Assembly (NCBI GenBank): GCA_013397435.1
Contig: VZRG01000774.1
Location: 270,615 to 334,614 of the forward strand
Source: Erythrocercus mccallii
Lineage: Eukaryota; Chordata; Aves; Passeriformes; Dicruridae
Length of the DNA: 64,000 nt
Direction of reading: 5' to 3'
Made by a program: the position numbers and the translations under genes. Position 1 is the first letter of the stretch. The number at the start of each line of letters is the position of its first letter. Under the pieces are notes generated by a model, which searched no databases, was not told the origin of the DNA, and saw nothing but the letters and a program-made list of their open reading frames with translations. Shown here piece by piece: positions 54,901 to 64,000 of the stretch.

Positions 54901-57900
54901 GAAAACTAAGCAAACAACATAATTATTTAAGAGAAAAAGAAGAAAATCAATCATGTTTTCATGACACTCATTAATACTTCTATGGTCTCAACTATTCAAG
55001 CAACTATCAGCATAGGTTGCTATAGGCAGACTTAGTCAAACCCAGAGCGATCCAAGTCTCAAGTTACTAGTACTTGTAGAAATCTTCAAATGTTTACAAC
55101 TACAACAAATCTCAGCACTCTGTTTTCCTAAAATACTCACATGTTCATTTTGGTACCTAAACACATGTATCTCAAACCAAAGTTTCAAATTATCTTATCC
55201 TTTATCTTCCATTAAGAAACACATACACAAGCAGGATACACTAAGTGCACAACATTAGAAGCAGGTGCTATTTAAAGTTATTCTGGCTATTTGAGAGAGG
55301 TGGCACACTGAACTCTACTTCGAACACCCGCTTCCTCCAGACCCACATTCATCTCAGACTTACTCCTTCTCCTGAGAAAGGACTGCTGCCACCTGTGTAG
55401 ATTAGGTTTCAAATAGAAAATCCTCCACTTTTTTGTTTTCTCATATCAACGGATGAAGTACAATTAACAATTATATTCAGATTTGACCTGGCAAAGCCTG
55501 GCCAATTATTCACCTTAATGATGACACTTTTGGGGGCCTTGTTTTTCATTTTTGTTCCTCCAAAGGGTCGCCTCCCATTGCTCGGTATGTAAATAGTGCT
55601 CCTTCTAGGAATGTGGGAAATGTTCACATAAACAGGTGGTGACAACACTTATCTCCTTAACGGCTTTGAAAACTGTATTGTTTGTCCATATATTAATAAA
55701 GTTACTGCAGTTTGTAGAGGCCACTCATAAAAAAATGTATCTTACAGGAAATAAATACATCCACTTTCATCTCACAACTGTGAAGAGTTATCAGTTGGTT
55801 GTTTTTTTCCACAAAGACTTATCAGAGTAATTTATAAAGGCACTCCCTACACTGTCTTGACGAGGGTTGACTGAAGTGCATACAAGCCTTTTTCTCTGCA
55901 ACCTTTTGTATTCATAGATATCTCCATCATCCCAGAAGGGTAACTTTAATTACGAAAAGTTTGATCAATATGTCTTTCACTTGGATGAAAAAAGTTTTGT
56001 TCTTTATGCCTAAAAACTAAATTCATGAACTTCAACTAGCAAAAATATTTTGGTTTGGAAGACACTGTTACAATAACATGATTTAAACTTAACAGACAGC
56101 CCTCATTCTTGCATCCTGAAAATGTCAGTTGAGTCCCCTTCCCGAAGTATTGAGAACTCAAATAAAAGCTGCAAAGATGAAGATTAAACCAACAGCAACC
56201 AAACAAAACCTCTGTACAGTTACTTCCCTGTAAGCCATGACTTGATGGCACTCCTTCAAATTCAACTTCCATGTCAGCTGTTTTCAGACCTATCAGATAC
56301 ACAGAATATTAGGGTGAAACTTAGAATACATTTTGAAAAGTTTTATCTTAATAACTTTTCATTAAAAATAGATCTTGTATATTTAACACATGTACTAACA
56401 CCATTCTACACATCCACTTAGACACTGCACTACTGGGTTTTCATACGGTAACAGTCTTTTTTTCATAACTCCAAGATATTTTACCAATCCTTTCAAGTCA
56501 CACCAGTGCACTTTTTAATTTAAAAAAGGGATGTTTGTCTATACATTTATAGTTCAAAACATATCCTTCCGTTAGTTTACACACTCATTTCTAATCTCCA
56601 ACTTCTTATACAGGACAAAAAGGCACTTCCTACAACCATTGTGTTTTCTCCTTCAAAATGTAATCACTTTGCCTGGCACTCAACTCTGCTTCTTTTACTA
56701 TTAATCCTGCCACAAAGGTGACAGACCTAACAAGGTATTCAAGTCCAAATAATGAGATTTAGATACCAAATATGTAACAGAAAATAAGCTGCCTCAATTT
56801 CTTCCAATTCCAATAATGAGATTTCTCATTTACATTCAAGACACACAGTCTTCATGCGTTCCTACTACCACTACCTCACTTCCAGTTCAGCTGCTCTCTT
56901 CACATTTCAACGGCAACTTTATTTCCCCAACAACTCCAGAGTGAGTTTACATTTACATAACCAAAGTGGAAACTGGAAATGTGCACATTTCAAGTGATGT
57001 GAACCTAGCTGCTATTCAATATCCTAACAAAATCTTCCAAATAATGAAACTCTATTCTTCAGGCTACTTTAACTCTACTTCAAGCTTAGTCTTACAAAAG
57101 AAGAGGAGGAAAGCCAATAACCCCACTTGGCAGCTCAACTGACCAATTTAACCAACCCAAGATTAGAAATGATTGTTTAGGCAAGCTTTTTGTTGCTGGG
57201 CTTTTTTTTCTTCCTCCTGGAAAACAGTGCAACATTTTTACTCATTTTCTCTTTTAAGTAACAGCTACAGCTTTGCTAATATCTCTGCAAGTGACAGGAA
57301 AAAGGAAGCATTTGTCATTGTAAATTCTGTAAAGAGAAAAATATTTTGTCTGCTCCTAAGTGCACCAAACAAAGTTTTTTCCTTGTTCATTGATCGCTGC
57401 ACCCATTGTGTTTCACTGAAAAAAAATGTGCCTGTTGTTCAAACAAAGGGAAGCACCGGAGATCTCTTAATAGACCCCCTCCTTATGGAAGAGTGGATCA
57501 TGTACAGCAGCGGAATTCAAAGAGCTCTTCTCAATGCCAAACACCCACAATAGATGCCAGAACATTTTCCAGTGTATGTCAGAGCCCAGGCTGAACCAGA
57601 TAACCTCCACATGTAAATATGGAAATGAGAATGCCAGTTGTTAAATATGCTCTAAGACTTTTTTGATAAGCGTAAGTCCTTCTACTGCTTTAAGACTTTC
57701 AGTTGCTGCAAGAGTGAGTTCAGTGCAACTTCCCTGTTAACAGAAGTTATCAGCATCAGAATTCATCACTGCACCACTTACGAGCTTACCAGCTGTAGCA
57801 TCCTTCAACCCACACATATATGTGGAAGTTGATTATTAATACAGCTGGCAGGGTCTTCCAAAACTGCAAGATTACTACACAAGCACCCATTTGTAACTAC

Positions 57901-58429
57901 ACTAGGCAGACTACTGTGTGTAAGCCTACTATTCTAACCTGTCCTTTTGCTTTCATCGGGATTTTTTCCTGGGAACGATAAAGCTCAGTCCTTCTTCCAC
58001 GATAAAACCCATCAAGGCCAGCATCTTGACAAAGAGTTTCACACTCAATGGCTGTCATGTAAAGCAGGTTGCCTCGGGAGCACCAAGCCCTCCAGAGGGG
58101 ACACAGCCCCCTGTTCGGACCCTCTATCCACGCAAATGCAGCTCCCAGTCCTGCTTCAGGGATGCCTGCTACAAATCACACCTCCTCCTTCACCCTCATG
58201 AAACCAGACACACTGAGCAGCACCACCGACCGCAAGTAGCACTGATTACGCCGTTTCCCACTTCCCTCGCGGACTTTCCTTAAAAACCCAACGAACACAG
58301 CTTTTACTACTATTATTACTACTGCCATCATTATTTTTTACACACGAAATCGGCCAACCCCCTCATCTTTTCAGCGGTGAGTCTGCATTTTCCTTGCTCG
58401 CCGCTCCTTTTTAGGCATCCACAAGGAGC
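51978..58429 (-). other. Intron-like sequence next to the island, no gene firmly recognised
   Basis: AT-rich until about 57.9 kb, then rising in GC toward the island. It holds A15 at 52,071-52,085 and T20 at 54,617-54,636. An exon-like segment at 55,514-55,604 with retained CpGs is described under findings. The 126-codon plus-strand frame at 57,173-57,553 and the pair at 57,947-58,283 show no known domain. Confidence 0.5.
54617..54636 (+). repeat. Homopolymer T20
   Basis: Twenty T in a row within a T/C-rich stretch (54,600-54,670), which could serve as a pyrimidine tract on the plus strand. Confidence 0.9.
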
Positions 58430-59680
58430 AAGTGCCCAGCCCAGTCCGGCCGCCCCGCCTGGAGCGATGGCCGGGGGGTGCCCTGGGGGGCTCGGAGCCG
58501 CCGGCGGAGCGGACGGAGGGGAGGAGCCGCCGCCGCTCGGGGGAGGGTAGCCGGCACCGGGGGGAGGCTCCGTCCCCGCCGCCGCCCAGGCTGCCGGCAG
58601 GGCTCCGTCCCCGCCGCCGGCGGTCCGTGCGGCCCGGGCAGTCCTGCCTTCCCCACCGCTATCCTCCGGGGAACAGCGTCTCGGCGGCGGGCGCAGCCGC
58701 CCTCCCCGCCCGGTTGCGTGCCGAGAGTAAACACCGAGGGAGAAGGCAGCCTCCATTTTTTCTCATCCCGGCAGCCTGTCAACAGGCTCCCCCCCTTCCC
58801 CAACCGATCCTCTGCGCCGAGCCCGGCTTCCCAGCCCGGCAGCGCCCGAGAACCGCTGCTGCCCCGCCTCAGCCGAGGCAGCGACACCTCCTTAACACGG
58901 GCTTCGCTTTTTGTCCGCCTCTTTCGCTTCTCCTTAAAACATCCACTTTCCATGCCACTTCTCCCATCCCTGCCCTGTGCCGCCACCCAGCAGCACAGCA
59001 CCAGAGGAGCGCTGCCTTTTATAGCGGTGTCATCCTCGCCTGCTCGCTGGCCTTCCCGGGGGGCCCGGCCGGCGCAACCGGCTCCCCGCAGTCCTGCGAC
59101 CCCGCTCACCCTTCTCGCCCCTCCGACACCCTGGGCTTCCCGGATCGGAGCGGGTCTCCCACCCGCCTCCTGCCCCGCAACCCCCGGCGGGACATTTTCG
59201 GGGGACTAGGGTCCGCCTAGCGCAGGATGGTGCCGCACGGCCCCGGTAACGCGCCCGCTACCGGGCCGGCATGGGAGGCAGAATCGCACCTGTCACCGGC
59301 GACACCGCCCCGGGGCGACAGCAGCCCCGCACCCTCCCGGCCGGGCCCGCCGCCGCCACCCCCGTTTTCACGCCTCGGTTCTGCCGGCGAGGGTGGCGTC
59401 CCGCCCGCGAGTTGCTGTGCCTAAGCCCCGCTGTCCCCGGCACGGGACGGGGGGTCTCGGGTTTCTTCCCCGCCGCCTCCCCGAGGAATGGACAGGCAGT
59501 GCCGAGGCGGCGAGAGGCAGGCAAGCCTTCCCCGAGGCCACCTGACAAAGCCGCCTGCCCTCGCCTCCTTTCCCGGCTCCAGGGGGAAGACGTCGCTTCC
59601 CCAGGGCCACCTTTCGCCTCTATCTCCAGCCGCGGTCTCGCCGCCGGCCCTTCCTCCCTGTTCCCCCAGGACAGGACCGC

Positions 59681-59686
59681 ACTCAC
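59681..59686 (-). other. Splice donor of the first coding exon (GTGAGT)
   Basis: On the minus strand the exon ends ...CGATCCG and is followed directly by GTGAGTGCG, a full match to the vertebrate donor consensus at positions +1 to +6. Reading through it gives a Gly/Arg/Glu-rich frame typical of GC-rich intron sequence, which supports the exon ending here. Confidence 0.75.
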
Positions 59687-59801
59687 CGGATCGGAAGAAC
59701 GCCGCGATGTCCGCCGAGTCCTTGGCCGCCTCCTCGGCCCCTTCCCCCGCGCCGCTGCCGGCCGTGGTGGCGGCGGAGGTGGCGGTAGCGGCGCTGCTCA
59801 T
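59687..59801 (-). CDS. First coding exon of an unidentified minus-strand gene (5' partial CDS, 38 codons)
   Basis: The exon starts at the ATG whose complement is at 59,799-59,801, in a good Kozak setting (GCAGCC before ATG, A after). It encodes 38 residues: an Ala/Thr/Ser/Gly-rich start (MSSAATATSAATTAG), a short acidic stretch (GEGAEEAA), then KDSADIAAFFRS. It ends one base into the next codon (phase 1) at a textbook GTGAGT donor. The in-frame sequence upstream is open and codes for a Pro/Ala run, but it has no ATG; the first possible start there is a GTG, so the ATG is preferred. The exon lies in the middle of a large CpG island, as expected for a broadly expressed gene. The low-complexity N-terminus is probably disordered and gives no domain or function. 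I do not recognise the family. Exon status is well supported by start context, donor and island; gene identity is unknown. Confidence 0.75.
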
Positions 59802-59802
59802 G

Positions 59803-59820
59803 GCTGCTGCTGCTGCTGCG
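59803..59820 (+). repeat. (GCT)5 GCG triplet tract touching the start codon
   Basis: Five GCT units and one GCG directly next to the minus-strand ATG. On the sense strand this is five GCA codons and a GCC before ATG. A tract of this type may vary in length between individuals. Confidence 0.85.
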
Positions 59821-60036
59821 TGTGCCGGCGGCGGCGGCTCCACCGGGCGAGACCCGCCGCCGACCCCGCCGCCCCCTCCGCGGATCCCGGCTTCACCTCC
59901 GGGCGGGAGCGGCCGTCAGGGCGGCAGCCGGAGCGGGCGAGCGATGCGGGGCGGCGGGGGGCGGCCGCAGCGAGCGCAGGGACATGAAGGTATGTGCGGA
60001 ATGGCAGCTCCGGGAGCGCCCACCCCCCGCAGCCAC

Positions 60037-60156
60037 CTAGGAGGCGGCGTGTGCATGCAGGGAGTCCAGGCAGGCGGGCGGGCGGCAGCCGGAGCGCAGA
60101 CAATCGCGGGAGGAGGAGGAGAAGGAGGAGGAGGGCGACGACGACGACGACGGCAT
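60037..60156 (-). other. Possible upstream ORF, 39 codons, Ser-rich
   Basis: If transcription starts upstream of about 60,160, this is an AUG-initiated reading frame in the 5' leader. It begins MPSSSSSPSSSF, translated from the CGA/GGA triplet tracts, and ends in a stop about 235 bases before the main ATG. The ATG context (CTTCCC before, C after) is weak. It could lower translation of the main frame; as a protein it is low complexity and probably meaningless. Confidence 0.25.
60108..60152 (+). repeat. GGA-rich tract followed by (CGA)5
   Basis: A run of GGA/GAA triplets (60,108-60,134) passes directly into CGA repeated five times (60,136-60,152). In the 5' leader of the minus-strand gene this reads as TCC and TCG triplets. 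Confidence 0.85.
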
Positions 60157-60242
60157 GGGAAGGGCCAGCGGTCCGCGCAGCGAGCAGCCAGTGGGCGGAG
60201 AAAAAAGAAACGTTTCTAGCCTTTTTTTGTTTGCTTCCTTTT

Positions 60243-60245
<3 letters not shown>

Positions 60246-60276
<31 letters not shown>
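60246..60276 (+). repeat. Homopolymer T31
   Basis: Uninterrupted run of 31 T on the plus strand inside the CpG island, followed by AAGAAGG. On the minus strand this is a poly-A tract near the presumed start zone. It is hard to sequence, so the exact length may be unreliable. Confidence 0.9.
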
Positions 60277-60280
<4 letters not shown>

Positions 60281-60357
60281 AGGAGCGTGGAGCGATCCGG
60301 AGGAGCAGCAGCTGCCCTAGCCACCGCGGTGCCAGTGGCCGCAGCAACTGCTGTCCT

Positions 60358-60365
60358 CCATCTTG
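60358..60365 (-). promoter_or_regulatory. YY1-like site (CAAGATGG on the minus strand)
   Basis: The minus strand reads CAAGATGGAGG, matching the core of the YY1 site found just downstream of start sites in many CpG-island promoters, and in the sense orientation for this gene. It is useful as a hint to the start site; binding is inferred. Confidence 0.4.
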
Positions 60366-60502
60366 ACTGGGAGGAGGAGGGGAGGAGGGTGGGAAGGGGG
60401 AGTCGGGAAAGGAAGCGAGTCCCCGCCCGAGGAACAAGGGTGGGGGAGCCGGGAATGGGGGGCGCTCGGGAATCTCCGACTGCATCCGGGACCGCTCGGG
60501 AT

Positions 60503-60512
60503 GGGGCGGGGC
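60503..60512 (+). promoter_or_regulatory. GC box (Sp1/KLF-type, GGGGCGGGGC)
   Basis: Perfect Sp1-type GC box about 140 bases upstream of the YY1-like motif, relative to minus-strand transcription. Such sites recur in CpG islands, so the site alone says little. Confidence 0.45.
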
Positions 60513-60524
60513 TGGGGGGCGCAG

Positions 60525-60532
60525 GACGTCAG
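60525..60532 (+). promoter_or_regulatory. CRE-like half site (GACGTCAG)
   Basis: GACGTCAG, seven of eight bases of the palindromic CREB/ATF site TGACGTCA, one helical turn from the GC box. Position and sequence are compatible with a promoter element; function is inferred. Confidence 0.3.
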
Positions 60533-60661
60533 CGCTCCCGCTGCGCCCGCACCTCCTGCCTGGGCCGCGGCGGCTGCCGGAGGTGCCACCGCCAGCTGAG
60601 AGCTGTGGGTTTGTTTTTCGGGTTTGGGCTTTATTTTCGTTTGGTTGTGGTTTTTTTAGGT

Positions 60662-60669
60662 GCTTCCGG
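60662..60669 (-). promoter_or_regulatory. ETS/GABP-like site (CCGGAAGC)
   Basis: The minus strand reads CCGGAAGC, a one-base variant of the GABP/ETS core CCGGAAGT common in housekeeping promoters. It lies about 300 bases upstream of the YY1-like motif. Confidence 0.3.
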
Positions 60670-61375
60670 CTGGCTTTCGCCCTACTGCCAGCTCGGCGGT
60701 GTGGGGAGGTCGAAGTGGAGGTCCAAAAAAAAAAAAAAAACCAAAAAAACCCCGAACAAAATCCAGTCCTTCCCCCCCGGGGGCGGGAGCGAGGGCGAGC
60801 GGCGGCAGCGTGGGAAGCGGCGCGTGCCCCGTGCTCCTGGCTGCCGCTCCCGGAGCGCCAGGGGCCGCCAGGCTCCCAGGGGCCGTGCTCGGGAAGAGAC
60901 CCCCTGCCCGAATTCGGAGGGAGCCTGGCCTACCTCTGGAAGGCACAGGGAAAAAGGGACGAGCAGATTTCTTAGAAAGGTGCTTTTAAAAGGCTTCCGT
61001 TACATTGCTGTCCGTATTGCGGATATTTTTTTCTTCTGTGATCACGGGGACACTTCAAAAGAGTCTATGCTGTGGACCGGTTCAATTAATACCAAATATG
61101 CAAAGAGCTCACGAGGGGGTGGTTATGATGTGTCCCACCACTGTCCTGCTCCTCATGGTAAGGCAGTCTAAGTTTAGGTCCAGGTTAGGTTGAGGGGAGG
61201 GTGTCAGAGCAGGAATCATAGCAGTTGCAGAGATTGACGAATCTGAGTAACACATCTCAAATGCTTATAGTAAATCGTTATCACACTTGAAATGCAGATG
61301 TACAGCTTCAGGAATAAAACTCCCGAACCTTTGGTTGGTGTTAAAAGGAAGGTAAGTTCAAGAGAAAAGTGGTTC

Positions 61376-61650
61376 GTAGAATCATAGAATATCCTGAGTT
61401 GCAAGTGGTTCACAAGGATCATCCTAGGATCCTGCCCAGGACCACGTCGAGAATCCCAGATGTCCCTGAGAGCATTGTCCAAACACTTCTTCAACTCCAG
61501 CAGCCTGTGGGCTGTGAACACTTCCCTGGGGAGCCTGTTCCTGTGCCCAGCCAGCCTCTGGGAGAAGAACCTTTTCCTAATGCCCAGCCTAAACCCCCCC
61601 AGCACAGCTTATGTCCTTCCCTCGGGTCTTAAGGGAATCCTGACGGGTTC
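61376..61650 (-). mobile_element. CR1 non-LTR retrotransposon fragment (3' end, minus orientation)
   Basis: The plus strand begins AGAATCATAGAATATCCTG and continues with the familiar antisense of the CR1 3' region, including stretches close to GAGAGCATTGTCCAAAC, CACTTCCCTGGGGAGCCTG and GAAGAACCTTTTCCTAATG. CR1 copies are usually 5'-truncated, and this one is about 275 bases. It lies in the upstream flank of the island promoter. Its reading frames (61,369-61,672) are remnants, not genes. Confidence 0.9.
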
Positions 61651-64000
61651 TGTTAGTTTATCAGTCAGATAATGAGGAAGTCATCTGCAAGGTTCCCAAG
61701 GTTTGTATTTATCTGAAGTTGTATTGCTTGATGAAAAAGCTTTTGTGCAACCATGCCTGCCCTAATTTCTCTTACAGAGAAGAGATTTGTTTGACTGAAA
61801 AGATTTTTTTTAAATGTTTTTCTTTCAGAGAGCAAGCACAAGAAAGAGTTCCAAATTAACATCCCACTGGCAGAAGCGGTTGTGACATGAATTTCTTTCT
61901 AACTTGCACTATCCACTTAGCAAAAAAACATGAATGGGACAAATGCCACTGTTCCCTAGCAAGCAGTGAGTTGACCTAGGGGTAGGAATAGGATATTTTA
62001 TATCTGCCCAGGAAAAAAAACAACCTGCATTAGAATATGAGAAAGTTGGGTGAGTGTATGGAGAAATATTAATATAATAAGAAAAGAATAGGAACCCAGC
62101 TATCAGTGGCTAGAGAGCAAGAAGTGCTTGAAATTACTTGTTTTCCAAATTTGAAAAAGGACTTCAATATGCTGTGCAGCTCTGGAAAAAGCTTTAGAAG
62201 GCTTTTAATCAGTTGTTGAACACACTGACTTTTCCTTCCCAGCTAGTTGCTCATCCAGCACACTGTACAAATTGTAAGTGAGCGCTAAAAAGGCAAGGTT
62301 AATTTGAACACTTTTGAAGGCTGTATTACTCGTTTGTCCCTTCCTCTGTCCCCTCCATCTGCTGAATTGCAAGAGATGCTGGGTTTGCTTTTCTCTTAGT
62401 ACATGAATGCCCTGAGCCATGTCCCCCACTACAGGATGAAGACCCAAAAATGCTCATATCCTTTGCGCAATTCATAAGGATTATAGCAATGCATAGGGTT
62501 CATGCTAATGTTCAGGATGCAATATTTACTGAAGGGTAAGTTAAAAGAGACAAAGATAAGAAAATTACATTATGACAAAGTTACTTAACACTCTAATAAA
62601 GGATTTAATTCATAGTTAGGCACCTTAGGTATCAAACACCAGATTTCATATTTTGACATTAGGAAGTTAAGTTTCTTAGTCTTGTTCTTCCTGGTCATTT
62701 TACACTTCAAACAAAAGCAAACCAGACATGAATTGTCTATATGGAGAATGTCCCACATGGGAAAATTGTGTGAATTTGAAAGCCTGTCATTAGGGAATAG
62801 CCATATTCTCCTCAACTCCTACATTGCTTATCTCAGTTTTTGTCAGCTTGCAAGTGTTTTTGCACTAATTGCAATCGTAAATGCAGGAATGGAAAAAATA
62901 CGGTGTAAAATATAGTTTAGCGGTAATGTGACCTGTGAAATATCAATAGTGTTAAGGCACAGATTCAAATTAGAGTTTTAGATTGTATACTGAGAGTTTT
63001 AAATATTAATGATGTTCAAGTTCTGTGCTTAATTTCTGTATTTTATATATGTATATAAAGCATTTCATTTTATGTAAGCACATTGTTCAAAAAGATTTAT
63101 ATCTCAATAAAATAAATGCCTAAAGAAAAGTGTTGTTTCATTTGAATGCCCTTTATTTTTACTTGTGTTGTGTCTAACTGTGGTTGAATGGTCACTCCAA
63201 AATCAGGATGCCAAACACAAAAATCTTTATTCCTGTCAAAAGGTGTCTTGTGAGGGAAGAAGCTTGCCCAGAGCCTAGCCTTGTGTATCCAGGCTGTCAC
63301 ATGTTACTTCATGTTTCATCCTTAAAGGAATTTGCAGACTTGATATTTCTTGAGTTCTCTTCCTGCAGTATTTGCTGCCCCCTCGATCAAGAAAACAAAG
63401 AATGAAGATTCCCTCACTTCTATAGGACTTCAATGAAAACAGGGCAAGCTTGATTTAAAAATCACTAATATTTACAAGTTTTTAGGAGAAGTAAATGAGA
63501 AACTCATTAGTTTGGAGGAACTAGGAGACAGGCGGTGATAATTACCTGGGGGCATTAATCAAAGTTGTCTTCTTGCTTATAAAAAGAGTCATAGAAAAAG
63601 AGACTTCAATTATGAAAAAAAAAAACCAAAAATGCACAACTACAAAACCCACCCAACAACTAGATTTTTACAATGGAGATCTCTTGTAGTTGTTTCACAA
63701 GCTTTCCTATTCATTTTGTAAACAAAAACACAGAACATAAAGGATAGTGTGTGGACAAGGCTTCCACATGGAAAACACTGTAAAGGAAAATGCGCATGGT
63801 CTTCAGCCCAGCCAGCCTCTAAGAACTGTTTCTTGCAACACTTATTTTTCTGCAGCAGGCTTTTAGGGGACTTGAATCTATAAAACAAGTTATAAACACA
63901 GTAAGAGAGAAGGCCATATCAGGTGCTACTGTTCTTTTAAGATGATAAGGCTTTAAGTTTGCAGCAGTTAACAAAAGCAATCAAGAGTTATTAATGTGTA
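61651..64000. other. Upstream or intergenic AT-rich sequence, no gene recognised
   Basis: Beyond the CR1 fragment the sequence is AT-rich with no repeat of known type and only short frames lacking domains. It is upstream of the minus-strand gene. A divergent plus-strand transcript from the island would run through here, but no convincing exon is visible. Confidence 0.5.

Larger units (their letters stand above)
59802..60365 (-). other. Probable 5' UTR and transcription start zone of the minus-strand gene
   Basis: Sequence between the likely promoter motifs and the ATG. It contains a (GCT)5 tract (read as GCA on the sense strand) directly before the ATG, a Pro/Ala-coding in-frame stretch without ATG, GGA and CGA triplet tracts, and a T31 run (A31 on the sense strand). 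A start site between the homopolymer and the triplet tracts, or near the YY1-like motif at 60,358, would fit, but no initiator can be fixed by eye. The outer limit is inferred. Confidence 0.4.
58430..60960. promoter_or_regulatory. Large CpG island and promoter region
   Basis: Over about 2.5 kb the sequence is very rich in G+C and undepleted CpG, in sharp contrast to the AT-rich DNA on both sides. It contains the first coding exon of the minus-strand gene, GC boxes, ETS-like, CRE-like and YY1-like motifs and short triplet repeats. No TATA box is evident near the likely start region, as usual for CpG-island promoters. Many long reading frames on both strands here (for example 58,432-59,220 and 60,155-61,171 on the plus strand) are explained by the lack of AT-rich stop codons and are not called as genes. 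Divergent plus-strand transcription from this island is possible but not shown. Confidence 0.85.

Noticed and set aside
58411..59109. 232-codon minus-strand frame downstream of the first exon
   Set aside because: Lies in GC-rich intron after the GTGAGT donor, low complexity, overlaps other long frames.
58432..59220. 262-codon plus-strand frame in the CpG island
   Set aside because: Arg/Pro/Ala/Gly low complexity, overlapped by equally long frames in other phases; explained by high GC.
59271..59987. 238-codon plus-strand frame antisense to the first exon
   Set aside because: Shadow of the GC-rich sequence opposite the better supported minus-strand exon; no domain.
60155..61171. 338-codon plus-strand frame
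   Set aside because: Runs through the T31 tract (poly-Phe) and an A-run (poly-Lys), no domain; a GC and homopolymer artefact.
1..64000. CRISPR arrays, tRNA or rRNA genes, endogenous retroviral genes
   Set aside because: No regularly spaced repeats, no tRNA-like A/B-box pair recognised, and no gag/pol/env-type motifs other than the CR1 reverse-transcriptase remnant.

Overview
The window reads as vertebrate, most likely avian, nuclear DNA. Three segments match the CR1 non-LTR retrotransposon as it occurs in bird genomes. Repeats are otherwise sparse, the bulk is AT-rich with no long conserved reading frame, and one large CpG island carries promoter-type motifs. The evidence is recognition of the CR1 consensus by eye, so neither species nor chromosome can be given.

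Layout. From about 58.4 to 61.0 kb lies a 2.5-kb CpG island. Inside it, on the minus strand, is one confident protein-coding feature: a first coding exon (59,801 down to 59,687) with a good Kozak ATG, 38 codons and a consensus GTGAGT splice donor. The gene runs leftward. Everything from 59,686 to position 1 is best read as its first intron, or as intron plus exons I could not recognise. No downstream exon could be assigned with confidence, and I could not name the gene from 38 low-complexity residues. To the right of the island (61.0-64.0 kb) is upstream or intergenic sequence with a CR1 fragment at 61.38-61.65 kb.

The 58-kb intron-like block is mostly plain AT-rich sequence. It holds two more CR1 pieces (about 11.7-12.6 kb, minus orientation; 34.9-35.8 kb, plus orientation, carrying a reverse-transcriptase FADD motif), homopolymer and microsatellite tracts, a 34-bp direct duplication at 44.25 kb and a perfect 10-bp-arm palindrome at 51.93 kb. 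It also holds a second small CpG-rich patch at 2.25-2.55 kb that may be a separate promoter. Two GC-richer islands of unknown origin (10.98-11.25 kb and 22.65-23.25 kb) and several exon-like segments with good minus-strand splice sites are listed as findings, because any of them could be a real or alternative exon of the gene and none can be proven from sequence alone.

No operon, CRISPR array, rRNA, tRNA or endogenous virus was recognised. Most long reading frames inside the CpG island are by-products of high GC. I see no clear sign of an undescribed biological system. The best leads are the unexplained exon-like and CpG-retaining segments in the intron.
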